Below are positions 38,637-46,869 of a stretch of DNA of 64,000 nucleotides, one piece after another. The translations under genes and the position numbers were made by a program. The DNA lies in assembly GCA_963782985.1 (NCBI GenBank), contig CAWALU010000014.1, positions 1-64,000 of the forward strand, in the 5' to 3' direction. The stretch comes from CAVSWT01 sp963782985. Lineage in GTDB: Bacteria > Bacteroidota > Ignavibacteria > Ignavibacteriales > Ignavibacteriaceae. Position 1 is the stretch's first letter, and every line of letters starts with the position of its first letter. Below the pieces are notes generated by a model that did no database searches, was not told where the DNA came from, and was given only the letters and a program-made list of their open reading frames with translations.

Positions 38637-39105
38637 TTTTAATTTTAGTTAAAAGATTTTCACAGGCGTCTTCTAAAATATCAAGCACATTTTCAAATCC
38701 TTTTGATCCGCCGTAATATGGATCGGGAACTTCATCTACATCTCTTTTGCTGAAAAACTCAACCATTTTATGAAGTTTATTAATATATAATCCTTCAGTA
38801 TCCAAGTCTAAAATATTAGCAAAGTTTTCATCATCCATTGCAACAATGTAATCAAACTTTTTAAAATCATTCTTTGGATCAAATTTTCGGGAAATGCTTG
38901 TTAAATTATAACCTCTGTTTGCCGCTAATTTTTTCATCCGAGAATCTGCGCCTTCGCCTGTGTGATAAGCAATTGTCCCGGCTGAATCAGCTTGGATTAT
39001 TTTTTCTAAATTATTTTTTTTTACAAGTGATTTCATAATTCCTTCAGCGGCGGGGGAGCGGCAGATGTTGCCCATGCAAACAAATAAGATTTTTTTACTT
39101 TTCAT
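38608..39105 (-). CDS. Low-molecular-weight protein-tyrosine-phosphatase family
   Basis: This 165-aa protein has the signature CMGNICRS (Cys10 to Arg16) and the general-acid loop DPYYGG (about 129-134). The family includes tyrosine phosphatases, but bacterial members encoded beside FN3K homologues act as ribulosamine-5-phosphate phosphatases. The reading overlap with the kinase (29 bases) favours that second role. Cytoplasmic, and probably translationally coupled to the kinase. Confidence 0.9.
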   Translation of the reverse strand: MKSKKILFVCMGNICRSPAAEGIMKSLVKKNNLEKIIQADSAGTIAYHTGEGADSRMKKLAANRGYNLTSISRKFDPKNDFKKFDYIVAMDDENFANILDLDTEGLYINKLHKMVEFFSKRDVDEVPDPYYGGSKGFENVLDILEDACENLLTKIKNDIESENKK

Positions 39106-39489
39106 TTTTATACGCCGATTTATAATAAATTTATTTTTTCAAATATATTTTGAAATCTAAAAAAATAAAATAGCTGCAATGAGAAAATTTAACATTTAAT
39201 CGCGAATCAAAAAATAATTCACAGAGGATGAACAAAAAAGTGAGGCTCATTTTTAACATAGTGATGGCTATGCCAGAAAATGAACCTCTCATTTATACGC
39301 CAACAAACCCAATTTCTAATAGAAGGAAATATCATAAAAGATGCTTAAAAGAAATTGGGTTTGTCTAACCTATTGTATTTTTCTTTTCTTAATCACTTTA
39401 CAAAAGATAAGTATTGATAATTAGTTTAATTCTTATTTACTTTAGTTCAATCTAACTGTATAAAAATAATTGACTGATAAGGAGAAATT
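39106..39489. repeat. Gene-free spacer with a perfect 15-bp inverted repeat
   Basis: ACAAACCCAATTTCT (39303-39317) is perfectly inverted at 39350-39364 around a 32-base loop. Just upstream (about 39241-39292) is a weaker inverted repeat, with GGCTCATTTT facing AAAATGAACC around a CATAG/CTATG core. There is no open frame of interest. These could be structured leader RNA for the ferredoxin gene or the remains of a small mobile element. The ferredoxin ribosome-binding site, AAGGAG, lies just before 39490. Confidence 0.6.
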
Positions 39490-39840
39490 ATGGCTTATGT
39501 AATAACAAAATTATGTTTGGATTGCAAAGATATTGCCTGCACACAAGTATGTCCGGTGGACTGCATTTATGAATATTCCGGAGATGATAATTCAATTCCT
39601 AAAAATCAATTGTTAATTGATCCCGATGAATGCATTGATTGCAACGCCTGTGTACCGGAATGTCCGTGGGAAGCAATTTTTGAAGAAGAAGAAACGCCGG
39701 ATATTTTCAAAGAGGATATAGAAATTAATGCCCGTATAGTTGGGACCAAAAGATTTGTTCCTCAACGTGAAGAAGGCAAACCGCTTCCAACGCCGGAGGA
39801 AGTACAGGCAAATAAAGAGAAATGGGGATACAACTCTTAA
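39490..39840 (+). CDS. fdxA: 7Fe-type ferredoxin
   Basis: The 116-aa protein matches FdxA-type ferredoxins with one 3Fe-4S and one 4Fe-4S cluster. The N-terminal cluster motif is CLDCKDIACTQVCPVDCI, where the second cysteine position is shifted as in FdxA. The second motif is CIDCNACVPECPWEAI. A C-terminal extension of about 45 residues follows. It carries electrons in the cytoplasm. It is a single gene with a good AAGGAG site. Confidence 0.93.
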   Translation: MAYVITKLCLDCKDIACTQVCPVDCIYEYSGDDNSIPKNQLLIDPDECIDCNACVPECPWEAIFEEEETPDIFKEDIEINARIVGTKRFVPQREEGKPLPTPEEVQANKEKWGYNS

Positions 39841-40219
39841 ATATATTTAGTATAACATTCGTAGCGGTGCAAAGCTTCTTGCTTTGAAATTTCTAAATGT
39901 AGAGACGTTCTGCGAACGTCTCAGATAAAAATAAGAAATTCTGTGAACCTCTTAGCTAAAAAAACTTTCGCAAAAGTCTTATATATTAAAAAGACGTTTT
40001 CAAAACTTCTCTACGGTATAATATTTAGATTCTACTCAAGATAAAATATCTAATTTGCGTACTTCAAAATTTGTACAATTAATTTTATACGAACGTCTTT
40101 CATACTATACAATTATTTTTTTGCTCTCCGAAAAACAATCAAAAATATCTTTTTTTATATTATAATTTGATGGCATTCAAGTTGAATCAACTAATAATAT
40201 TTTTTTTGAGGCTTATAAA
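39841..40219. repeat. Gene-free spacer with a GTAGAGACG-type palindrome
   Basis: There is no gene. GAGACGTTC/GAACGTCTC (about 39901-39921) is a perfect 9-bp hairpin of the dispersed GTAGAGACG class. Degenerate echoes follow (GAACCTCTTAG, AAGACGTTTTC, CTTCTCTACGG to about 40015), as if the element had been duplicated and decayed. Confidence 0.55.
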
Positions 40220-40864
40220 ATGAAATACTTTTTAACATTATTCGCGGCGCTAATATTTTATGCGAACTCTTTTGCCCAGCACGGTTCGGCTGCAATAAAA
40301 TTAGGGGAATTTTTCCCATCATCATCAGGCGGCGGTTTTATTGTTGGTTATGAAGGCGCGAAATTTATGGATGAAAATTTAACTCTGGGATGGAGCGTTG
40401 ATTGGTATCATGAGAGTTACGTTGATAAAAAACTTGTTGCCCAGTTTAATGATTTATATGGAATTTCCGGGGGAGAAATTAATCAACTGCGCGCAAAAAC
40501 AAATTTGCATGATTTTCCTTTAATGGGAATTTTAACTGCAAAAGTTTTAGTCGCGCCATACACTAAAGTTTATTTTACCGGCGGATTAGGAGCGGAAGTT
40601 TTGTTTATCAATTACAGTAATTTTGAAAATCCAAATGAAGATGATTTTTTAACAGCCTTTGATTTTAATTGGCGAATCGGCCTTGGAACTTTATATCAAG
40701 TTGGTAGAAGTTCGGATATTTTTGCCGAGTTAGATTATCATAATTCATCGCCAAGCTGGGAATATGACGCCAGGGACCCTAATACCGGAGCCGATAGAAC
40801 TTTTGAAAGAACAATTGATATGAGCGGGATGATGTTCAGAATTGGGTTTAGATTTTATTATTAA
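40220..40864 (+). CDS. Putative outer-membrane beta-barrel protein, unknown function
   Basis: This 214-aa protein has a signal peptide (MKYFLTLFAALIFYANSFAQ). The mature part alternates beta strands typical of small outer-membrane barrels (VYFTGGLGAEVLFINY, FNWRIGLGTLYQVG) and ends in a C-terminal aromatic strand, FRIGFRFYY. It has no recognised family. It stands alone, with repeat-rich spacers on both sides. Confidence 0.75.
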   Translation: MKYFLTLFAALIFYANSFAQHGSAAIKLGEFFPSSSGGGFIVGYEGAKFMDENLTLGWSVDWYHESYVDKKLVAQFNDLYGISGGEINQLRAKTNLHDFPLMGILTAKVLVAPYTKVYFTGGLGAEVLFINYSNFENPNEDDFLTAFDFNWRIGLGTLYQVGRSSDIFAELDYHNSSPSWEYDARDPNTGADRTFERTIDMSGMMFRIGFRFYY

Positions 40865-40944
40865 AACATAATTGTTGTTTTATTTTTTAAAAGGCAAAAG
40901 AAATGCCGTAGTCCCATTTTCATAGAGGTAGATGATATTTCAAT

Positions 40945-40985
40945 CTTTTGTAGAGATGAACCGTTGATTCATCTCAAATATAAAA
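40945..40985. repeat. GATGAA/TTCATC palindrome related to array linkers
   Basis: GTAGAGATGAACCGTTGATTCATCTC and the ensuing AAATATAAA match the linker palindromes near 2327-2357 and 6928-6960, except that the stem pair GAGCC/GGCTC is changed to GAACC/GATTC. The stem is mostly kept by paired changes. It shows that the palindrome disperses independently of the long repeat. Confidence 0.6.
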
Positions 40986-41046
40986 GGAGAGAATAGTAAT
41001 AGCCAAGTTGCTTCCATAGTTTAAAGCGCTTTGTTTCTAAGAATAT

Positions 41047-41473
41047 TTATTCGCCGTAAATTGTAACTACTATTTTTCTCTTGCCGCCATAATTTCGATG
41101 TTCGCATAAATAAATTCCCTGCCAAATTCCTAAATTAAAATTTACCATCTGTAATAGGAATGGTAATGCTGCTTCCGAGAATGGACGCTTTCAAATGTGC
41201 GGGCATGTCATCTGAGCCTTCTGTGGTATGACGGTAATAAGCAGCATTTTCCGGAACCATTTTGTTAAAATGAGATTCAAAATCTTTTCGCACCGTCGGA
41301 TCAGCATTTTCATTTATAGTTAAGCGAAGCACTTGTATGCTTAATAAAAATATGCGCAGAACTCCAGCTCTAAATTTTTTTAGTTCAGATAATGTGATTA
41401 TATATTTCATCGGTTATTAAATGAAACCTCTTGCTTTTTTCGGTATATTAATTTCTTTTTGATAATTCTGCAT
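41047..41473 (-). pseudogene. Broken YjbQ/UPF0047-family gene
   Basis: Read with frame corrections, the minus strand gives a complete YjbQ-like protein of about 139 aa. It starts MQNYQKEINIPKKARG, continues LTINENADPTVRKDFESHFN, MPAHLKASILGSS and GIWQGIYLCEHRNYGG, and ends VVTIYGE at the stop at 41047. At least four small indels disrupt it, near 41425, 41395, 41330-41355 and 41141-41148, several in T or A runs. YjbQ proteins are small enzymes credited with secondary thiamine-phosphate synthase activity. The gene is either dead or affected by sequencing errors. Confidence 0.85.
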
Positions 41474-41584
41474 GTTATCTTTCTACCGAACTATTTTATT
41501 GCTTAAGATGATTAATATTAATTTATATTCATACATATCACAATTAATAAATATTAATTTTATGTTAAACTTAATTAAAACGAT

Positions 41585-41618
41585 GAGCATAATTAAATCC
41601 AAAAGACAAATTATGCTC
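41585..41618. promoter_or_regulatory. Inverted repeat upstream of the ECF sigma gene
   Basis: GAGCATAATT (41585-41594) is perfectly inverted at 41609-41618 around a 14-base spacer. It lies just before the GGAGG at 41631 and the sigma-gene start. It may be a leader hairpin or operator for the sigma/anti-sigma operon. There is no direct proof. Confidence 0.4.
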
Positions 41619-41699
41619 GTATTATAAATTGGAGGGTTATTGGTTACATTTTTTTTACTTTCTTTAATAAGAAAGTTAAACTCAGTAAAGGAAGCACAA

Positions 41700-42239
41700 T
41701 TGATTGATAAGATTGCAGCCAAAGATGAATCGGCATTATCTGATTTGTATGATATTTATTCCAGATTAATTTATAGTTTTACTTTGAAAATATTAAAAGA
41801 TAAAAATGAAACTGAAGATTTGCTGCAAACAATTTTTTTTCAAATATGGAATAGTGCTTCTACTTTTGATAAAACAAAAGGCACTGCTTACTCATGGATA
41901 ATTACTATGAGCAGAAATAGAGCTTTAGATAAATTAAGGTCAAAAAGTTTTAAGCAGGCAAAGCAATTTTCACATGATGTTGAAATATTACATTTAAAAG
42001 ATGATAAGTCTGTTTCAAATCTTGATGCAGCTATTGCAAATGAAAGAGCCGAAATGCTGAAGAATGCGATGTCTCAAATTCCAGAAGAACAAAAAAGTGT
42101 TTTAACCTTAGCTTACTTTGAAGGTTACACTCAAACGGAAATTTCTGAAAAGTTAAACATTCCATTAGGAACTGTTAAAACAAGAATAAGACAGGCTTTA
42201 ACCAAATTAGAAAAAATATTAACGCCAATTTTAAACTAA
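41700..42239 (+). CDS. ECF sigma factor, SigK-like
   Basis: The sigma-70 domain protein is about 179 aa. Region 2 (ALSDLYDIYSRLIYSFTLKI...DLLQTIFFQIWNSA) and region 4 (IPEEQKSVLTLAYFEGYTQTEISEKLNIPLGTVKTRIRQAL) are clear. The family resemblance and the RskA-like gene 20 bases downstream indicate the SigK/RskA type. A TTG start at 41700 is preferred because AAGGA lies seven bases upstream and the length then fits SigK. A TTG at 41640 with GGAGG upstream would add 20 mostly hydrophobic residues and cannot be excluded. It is held inactive by the adjacent membrane anti-sigma factor, presumably until envelope or redox stress. Confidence 0.9.
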   Translation: MIDKIAAKDESALSDLYDIYSRLIYSFTLKILKDKNETEDLLQTIFFQIWNSASTFDKTKGTAYSWIITMSRNRALDKLRSKSFKQAKQFSHDVEILHLKDDKSVSNLDAAIANERAEMLKNAMSQIPEEQKSVLTLAYFEGYTQTEISEKLNIPLGTVKTRIRQALTKLEKILTPILN

Positions 42240-42259
42240 AAAATCTTTTATAGAAAATA

Positions 42260-43063
42260 ATGGATCAAGAAAAATTTAGGGAATTATGTAACTCATATTT
42301 TTTAGATGACATAACTTCATCTGAACTTGATGAATTAAACTCTGCATTAAACAGCGGGGATGCAGAATTACTTGAAATATTTCGCACCACAAAAATTTTA
42401 TTTGAACATCTTCCTTTAACTAGTGAAATGTCTTTTCCTTCTGCAGCAGTTAAAGAAAGAATTATGCGTCAAATCTCCTCTGAAAATTCGTACCAAAAGC
42501 CGGAAGAAGAAAACCAGTTTACAAAATTAATTTCCATTTTTGGTTTTAATAATCCAAAATTTGCTTTTGGATTTTCAATAATTTTAATACTCGGATTATT
42601 TTTATTAGGGTATAATTTACTTTCACTAAAAGATACAGTTGAAAGTCAGAAAACTGAGATAGTACAGTTGAAAACAGAATTAGAAAAAAAGCAGGAGTTA
42701 TTAGCTGTGCTCGAATCAAAGCAAATTGAAATTGTAATTATGAATGGATTAAAAGTAAATCCTGCTGGCTATGGAAAAGTAATTTGGAGCCCTGATAATA
42801 GATCCGCCATTCTTCAAATTTCAAATCTTCCGGCTGTTCCGAAAGATAAAGATTATGAGCTATGGGTAATTAAAGATGATGTGCCGATTAACTCAGGAGT
42901 TTTTTCTTTTGAAGATAAAAACCAACCAAACTTTTTTAAAATTACAAACTTAGCTGAAGGGGATAAAAGTAAGATAAATGCTTTTGCAATTACTTTAGAA
43001 CCGAAGGGAGGAGTTCCGAAACCGACTGGAGATATGTATTTATTAGGCTCCCCAAATTCTTAA
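42260..43063 (+). CDS. RskA-like membrane anti-sigma factor
   Basis: This 267-aa protein has a cytoplasmic N-terminal anti-sigma region (about 1-95), one transmembrane helix (about 101-121, FAFGFSIILILGLFLLGYNL) and a coiled coil. A periplasmic RskA domain follows (GYGKVIWSPDNRSAILQISN, DYELWVIKDD, AFAITLEPKGGVPKPTG). It binds and silences the sigma factor encoded just upstream; proteolysis of RskA proteins releases the sigma factor. The two genes form one operon. Confidence 0.9.
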   Translation: MDQEKFRELCNSYFLDDITSSELDELNSALNSGDAELLEIFRTTKILFEHLPLTSEMSFPSAAVKERIMRQISSENSYQKPEEENQFTKLISIFGFNNPKFAFGFSIILILGLFLLGYNLLSLKDTVESQKTEIVQLKTELEKKQELLAVLESKQIEIVIMNGLKVNPAGYGKVIWSPDNRSAILQISNLPAVPKDKDYELWVIKDDVPINSGVFSFEDKNQPNFFKITNLAEGDKSKINAFAITLEPKGGVPKPTGDMYLLGSPNS

Positions 43064-43067
43064 AAAG

Positions 43068-43790
43068 TTATTCGGGAACGTGAACTAAAAAATATTCTTT
43101 CGCACTTTTTCCAATAGATTTTGCTTCGCTGATTGTCATGTGCATTCCATCGGGCGTTTCATCTTCATGCCCGGCTTCAATAATAGCTAAGTCCGAACCT
43201 TTTGCCTGCTTAACTAAATCTTCACAATAAGCGGTATCTCCGCCGTAACAAATTTTGGAGCCGTCAAAAGAAAATTTAAAACCTAATGCGGGCACTTGTC
43301 TGGTTGCAATTCCATCGGAAAGATATTCTTTATGAATAACGGGGAACGGACGGATGGTAACTTTTTTACTTTTAAAAATTTTGTATTCGTTAATTTCAAT
43401 TAAATTAATTTTGTATGATAAGCTGCTGGCGTAAACTTTCATGAAAGCTTTATGTATGCTTTCAATTTCTAAACATCCTTTGGGATAATAAATTGAAAGT
43501 GGAGTTTTTTTATTCATCACTCTTAAATAAGTTAATAGAGACCACACCCCGCCGACGTGATCGTGATGACCGTGAGTAATAAAAACATCGGATACGCTTA
43601 AAAGATTTTTAGTTCCAATCTCTGAATTTAAATCTCTTAAAATTCCATCGCCGGGGTCAACCACAAAATTAGCTTCGCCGGCGCGTATTAAAATACCGGT
43701 TGCAATGTTGGGAATAGAGCAGAATATTTTTATTGAGAAATTATTTTTCTGCCAGGTTAAAGGATATTTGGTATGTACCATAAAACTCAA
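43068..43790 (-). CDS. Metallo-beta-lactamase-fold hydrolase (RNase Z-like)
   Basis: This 240-aa soluble protein has the metal motif THGHHDHVGG (about 74-83) and further ligands in ICYGGDTAY and in AGHED near residue 206. The pattern and length are those of MBL hydrolases close to RNase Z, but the long exosite arm of true tRNA 3'-processing enzymes is not evident. The substrate is unknown. It ends four bases from the convergent rskA-like gene and lies seven bases downstream of fur. Confidence 0.85.
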   Translation of the reverse strand: MSFMVHTKYPLTWQKNNFSIKIFCSIPNIATGILIRAGEANFVVDPGDGILRDLNSEIGTKNLLSVSDVFITHGHHDHVGGVWSLLTYLRVMNKKTPLSIYYPKGCLEIESIHKAFMKVYASSLSYKINLIEINEYKIFKSKKVTIRPFPVIHKEYLSDGIATRQVPALGFKFSFDGSKICYGGDTAYCEDLVKQAKGSDLAIIEAGHEDETPDGMHMTISEAKSIGKSAKEYFLVHVPE

Positions 43791-43797
43791 AATTTAT

Positions 43798-44262
43798 TTA
43801 TTGACTGATAAGCGCTTTGTAATGAACGCAATTTTTTTTGTCATTACACCGGGCAAAAATATTAAATGAATAACTTTCTACTTCAAAGCCTAATTCATTG
43901 CTTACTTCCGCGGGAAGATCTTTTAATTTTGGATTAGAAAATTCCACAATTCTTCCGCAATCCATACAAATTAAATGATCGTGCGATTGTCTTCGATAGC
44001 TGCTTTCGTAACGCGTTAAATTATCGCCGAAATTTCTTTTACTTAACAATTCGCATTGCACTAAAAGCTCAAGCGTTTTGTAAACCGTTGCGCGCGAAAC
44101 TCTTGATTTTTTATTCTTCATTATTATATAAAGATCGTCAGCGCCAAAATGACCTTCGTATTCTAATGCCGCATCAAGAACTTCAAAACGTTCGGGAGTA
44201 ATTCTATTTTTTTCGTTCTTTAAAAAATTTCTAAAAATCTCAGAAGCTTTATCGTTTTTCAA
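43798..44262 (-). CDS. Fur-family transcriptional regulator
   Basis: This 154-aa metal-dependent repressor has a winged helix in the first half (RITPERFEVLDAAL...RVSRATVYKTLELLV) and a Fur dimer domain. The latter has HDHLICMDCGRIVEF and a second cysteine pair in CNDKKNC. Iron sensing (Fur) and peroxide sensing (PerR) cannot be told apart by eye. The feoAB operon 130 bp upstream on the same strand favours iron control. Confidence 0.93.
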   Translation of the reverse strand: MKNDKASEIFRNFLKNEKNRITPERFEVLDAALEYEGHFGADDLYIIMKNKKSRVSRATVYKTLELLVQCELLSKRNFGDNLTRYESSYRRQSHDHLICMDCGRIVEFSNPKLKDLPAEVSNELGFEVESYSFNIFARCNDKKNCVHYKALISQ

Positions 44263-44392
44263 TTTCGTATTTATTTTTTGTTGTGAATGACAAAGTAAAA
44301 TTATTTGCTCTATTCTATAATAACAAATTCCCGCTAAAACTATTTATTGAGCTATAATTTATTTTGAAGAATTGTTTTAAAGATCAAAAACT

Positions 44393-46441
44393 CTAACTAA
44401 CTCCCAGCGCCCTTAATCCATTTACGGTAATAAAAGTTAAAAGATATGCAACGGAAGAAAAAATTAAAATTTGTAAAATTGGAATTCTCCAGCCCCCTGA
44501 TTCTTTTTTAGAAACAGCAATTGTAGAAATGCACTGAAGCGCAAAAATAAAATAAATTATTAATCCGATGATTGTAGAAGTTGTAAAAAGTTTTTTACCT
44601 GTATTGCCTATTTCAGCGGCGCGCATTGCATATAATATAGAATCTTGAAGATCGTCAGTATCGCTTGTAACTTTAAAGATTAATGCCATTGAACTAACAA
44701 AAACTTCGCGAGCCGCAAAAGCAGAAATTAAAGCTACGCCTACCCTCCAATCCATTCCAATCGGGGTCATAACCGGCTGAATTATTTTTCCCAAATCAGC
44801 CGCATAAGAGCCTGACAACCGTTCAGCTTTTTGCATTTGAGTTGCCTCTTGCTGCGTTAAATTTGAAACGTCAATTTTAGGATTTGAATTTGGAAAGTAA
44901 GTTAAGAACCAAAGCACAACCGAAAATATTAGAATTATCGGTCCGGCTTTCTTTACATAAACAAACGAACTGTTATAAGTATTATTTAAAACCGAGCTAA
45001 GTTTTGGTTTTCTATAAGCTGGCAATTCTAAAATAAACGAAGAGTTATCGTCTTCTTTAATTATTTTATTTTTGAACTTATTTACTATTCCCGCAATGAT
45101 AAGCGAACTTGACGTGCTGAAAATATAAATTGAAGCTAATAAGATTCCGCCCATCCAAAGTTTATCGGCGGGCAATAGAAATGCAATTAACAAAGCATAT
45201 ACGGGAAGCCGGGCGCTGCAGCTCATCAAAGGAATTATAAAAATTGTTAAAAGCCTCTCGCGTTTATTGGGAATAGTCCTCGTAGCTAGCATTGCGGGAA
45301 TAGCGCACGCAAACCCAGAAAGCATCGGCACAAATGATTTTCCATTCAGTCCTATTTTAGAAAGAGGTTTATCAATAAGCATAGCGCCTCGCGCGAGGTA
45401 GCCCGTATCTTCCAACAAACCAAGAATTAAAAAAAGTATCATAATCTGCGGAACAAAAACGAGCACAGCTCCCGTTCCGCTTATAACTCCGTTCGCGAGA
45501 AAATCACCCAACCAGCCGGTTCCGAATGTTTGCAAAGCAAAGCTTGACGCTAAGCTAAACAGAGCGTCAACAAGTCCCATCAGCGGATCAGCAAGCCAAA
45601 ATATTGAAGTAAATGTTAATGACATTATAACGAAGAAAGAAATTAATCCCCATACTTTATGAAGAAGAAATTTATCAATTTTTAATGTTGAAGCGTCAGG
45701 TTTATGCGTAATTTTTTTTACAGAAAGATCATTTAGCACAACTAATTTTTTATTGGCAGCGTCAATATCAAAACTGCTTCCGTTTCCTGAATAGGGGAAT
45801 AAAACATTTTGCTCAATCTGTTCAATATTTTTGTAGGAATTAATTAATTTTTCTATTCCCACCGAAGTATCAAAAAATGACGGTATAATTTTGTTATCAC
45901 GGTTTTTTAAATTTTCATTCAACTCTTCATTTACAGCTTTAATTAATTCATCAATGCCATTGCCATTTCGTCCATCAACCTTAATTACTTTGCAGTTTAA
46001 TTCTTCTGATAAAGCCTGCGTGGAAAGTTTGTAACCTTTTCTTTCAAGAATATCATGCATCGTAATTGCGACAATTACTTTAAAGCCGCATTCAATTAAT
46101 TGATTTATTAAAAGTAAATGCCGTGAAAGCTGACTGGCATCGGCGGTGGCAATTACAATTTCCGGTATGCCTAAAGATGGATGAGAATATAATGATTCCA
46201 CTGCGACTTGCTCATCGGGGGAGTTTGGAATTAAACTTACAATCCCCGGCGAATCAAGTAGGTTTGCATTAATATTATATTTATTTAAAAGAGGGCTAAT
46301 AGAAAATTCGACAGTGGCGCCGGGATAATTAACCGTCTTATAATTTTTGCCGCTGAGGTAATTAAATAAAGTAGTTTTACCGGAGTTTGGAGGTCCGACT
46401 AAAGTAATTAAAGGGGTTTTTTCTGAAACTGAAATACTCAT
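44393..46441 (-). CDS. feoB: Ferrous iron transporter B
   Basis: FeoB is the inner-membrane ferrous iron permease. It is about 682 aa from the ATG that overlaps the feoA stop codon as ATGA; an earlier start would lie inside feoA. The G domain has GPPNSGKTT (residues 16-24) and a DSPGIVSL switch. The membrane part carries two Gate motifs (LLEDTGYLARGAM...FVPMLSGFACAIPAMLATRT and its C-terminal partner). Its expression is probably controlled by the nearby Fur protein. Confidence 0.96.
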   Translation of the reverse strand: MSISVSEKTPLITLVGPPNSGKTTLFNYLSGKNYKTVNYPGATVEFSISPLLNKYNINANLLDSPGIVSLIPNSPDEQVAVESLYSHPSLGIPEIVIATADASQLSRHLLLINQLIECGFKVIVAITMHDILERKGYKLSTQALSEELNCKVIKVDGRNGNGIDELIKAVNEELNENLKNRDNKIIPSFFDTSVGIEKLINSYKNIEQIEQNVLFPYSGNGSSFDIDAANKKLVVLNDLSVKKITHKPDASTLKIDKFLLHKVWGLISFFVIMSLTFTSIFWLADPLMGLVDALFSLASSFALQTFGTGWLGDFLANGVISGTGAVLVFVPQIMILFLILGLLEDTGYLARGAMLIDKPLSKIGLNGKSFVPMLSGFACAIPAMLATRTIPNKRERLLTIFIIPLMSCSARLPVYALLIAFLLPADKLWMGGILLASIYIFSTSSSLIIAGIVNKFKNKIIKEDDNSSFILELPAYRKPKLSSVLNNTYNSSFVYVKKAGPIILIFSVVLWFLTYFPNSNPKIDVSNLTQQEATQMQKAERLSGSYAADLGKIIQPVMTPIGMDWRVGVALISAFAAREVFVSSMALIFKVTSDTDDLQDSILYAMRAAEIGNTGKKLFTTSTIIGLIIYFIFALQCISTIAVSKKESGGWRIPILQILIFSSVAYLLTFITVNGLRALGVS

Positions 46442-46659
46442 GAAACAAAAATGCACTCAGCTTCATTTTTCCTAATAGCAATTACGGTTCCACGCACCGA
46501 AAACGCTAAGGGATCATTAAAAATAGATTTGTTGATTAATTCTATTTCCTGACCTGGAGTGAAGCCGATTTCTAATATTCTTCTGCAAGACGGATGTTCT
46601 GTGTTTAAATTATCAATTTTAACTCGTTCTCCGTATTTTAATTCAGAAGCTGTTTTCAT
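46438..46659 (-). CDS. feoA: Ferrous iron transport protein A
   Basis: This 73-aa SH3-like accessory protein of FeoB has the family pattern GERVKIDNLN...RRILEIGFTPGQEIELINKS...SVRGTVIAIRKNEAECIFV. It is the first gene of feoAB, preceded by AGG-rich sequence, and overlaps feoB by four bases. A 210-bp spacer separates it from the divergent kinase gene. Confidence 0.95.
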   Translation of the reverse strand: MKTASELKYGERVKIDNLNTEHPSCRRILEIGFTPGQEIELINKSIFNDPLAFSVRGTVIAIRKNEAECIFVS

Positions 46660-46869
46660 CTTTTTTTCCTATTTTAACAAAACAAAGATAACTATTTAGA
46701 TTTAGTCTACATAAAAATAAGGCTACAGTTCTATATTGTCAAGTATGATTTTCATCAAACATTATAAACAGCTTAATTTTATATAAAAATATAATCAATT
46801 ATTTTAAGTAGAAGTTTTATCGAATGTTAAAAATTTTCTATAACTTGCTCATAATATTAAATTCTAAAA

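Noticed and set aside
46680..46760. Possible Fur box upstream of feoA
   Set aside because: Only a very short symmetry (TAGA/TCTA) is visible near 46697-46710, too weak to call a binding site.
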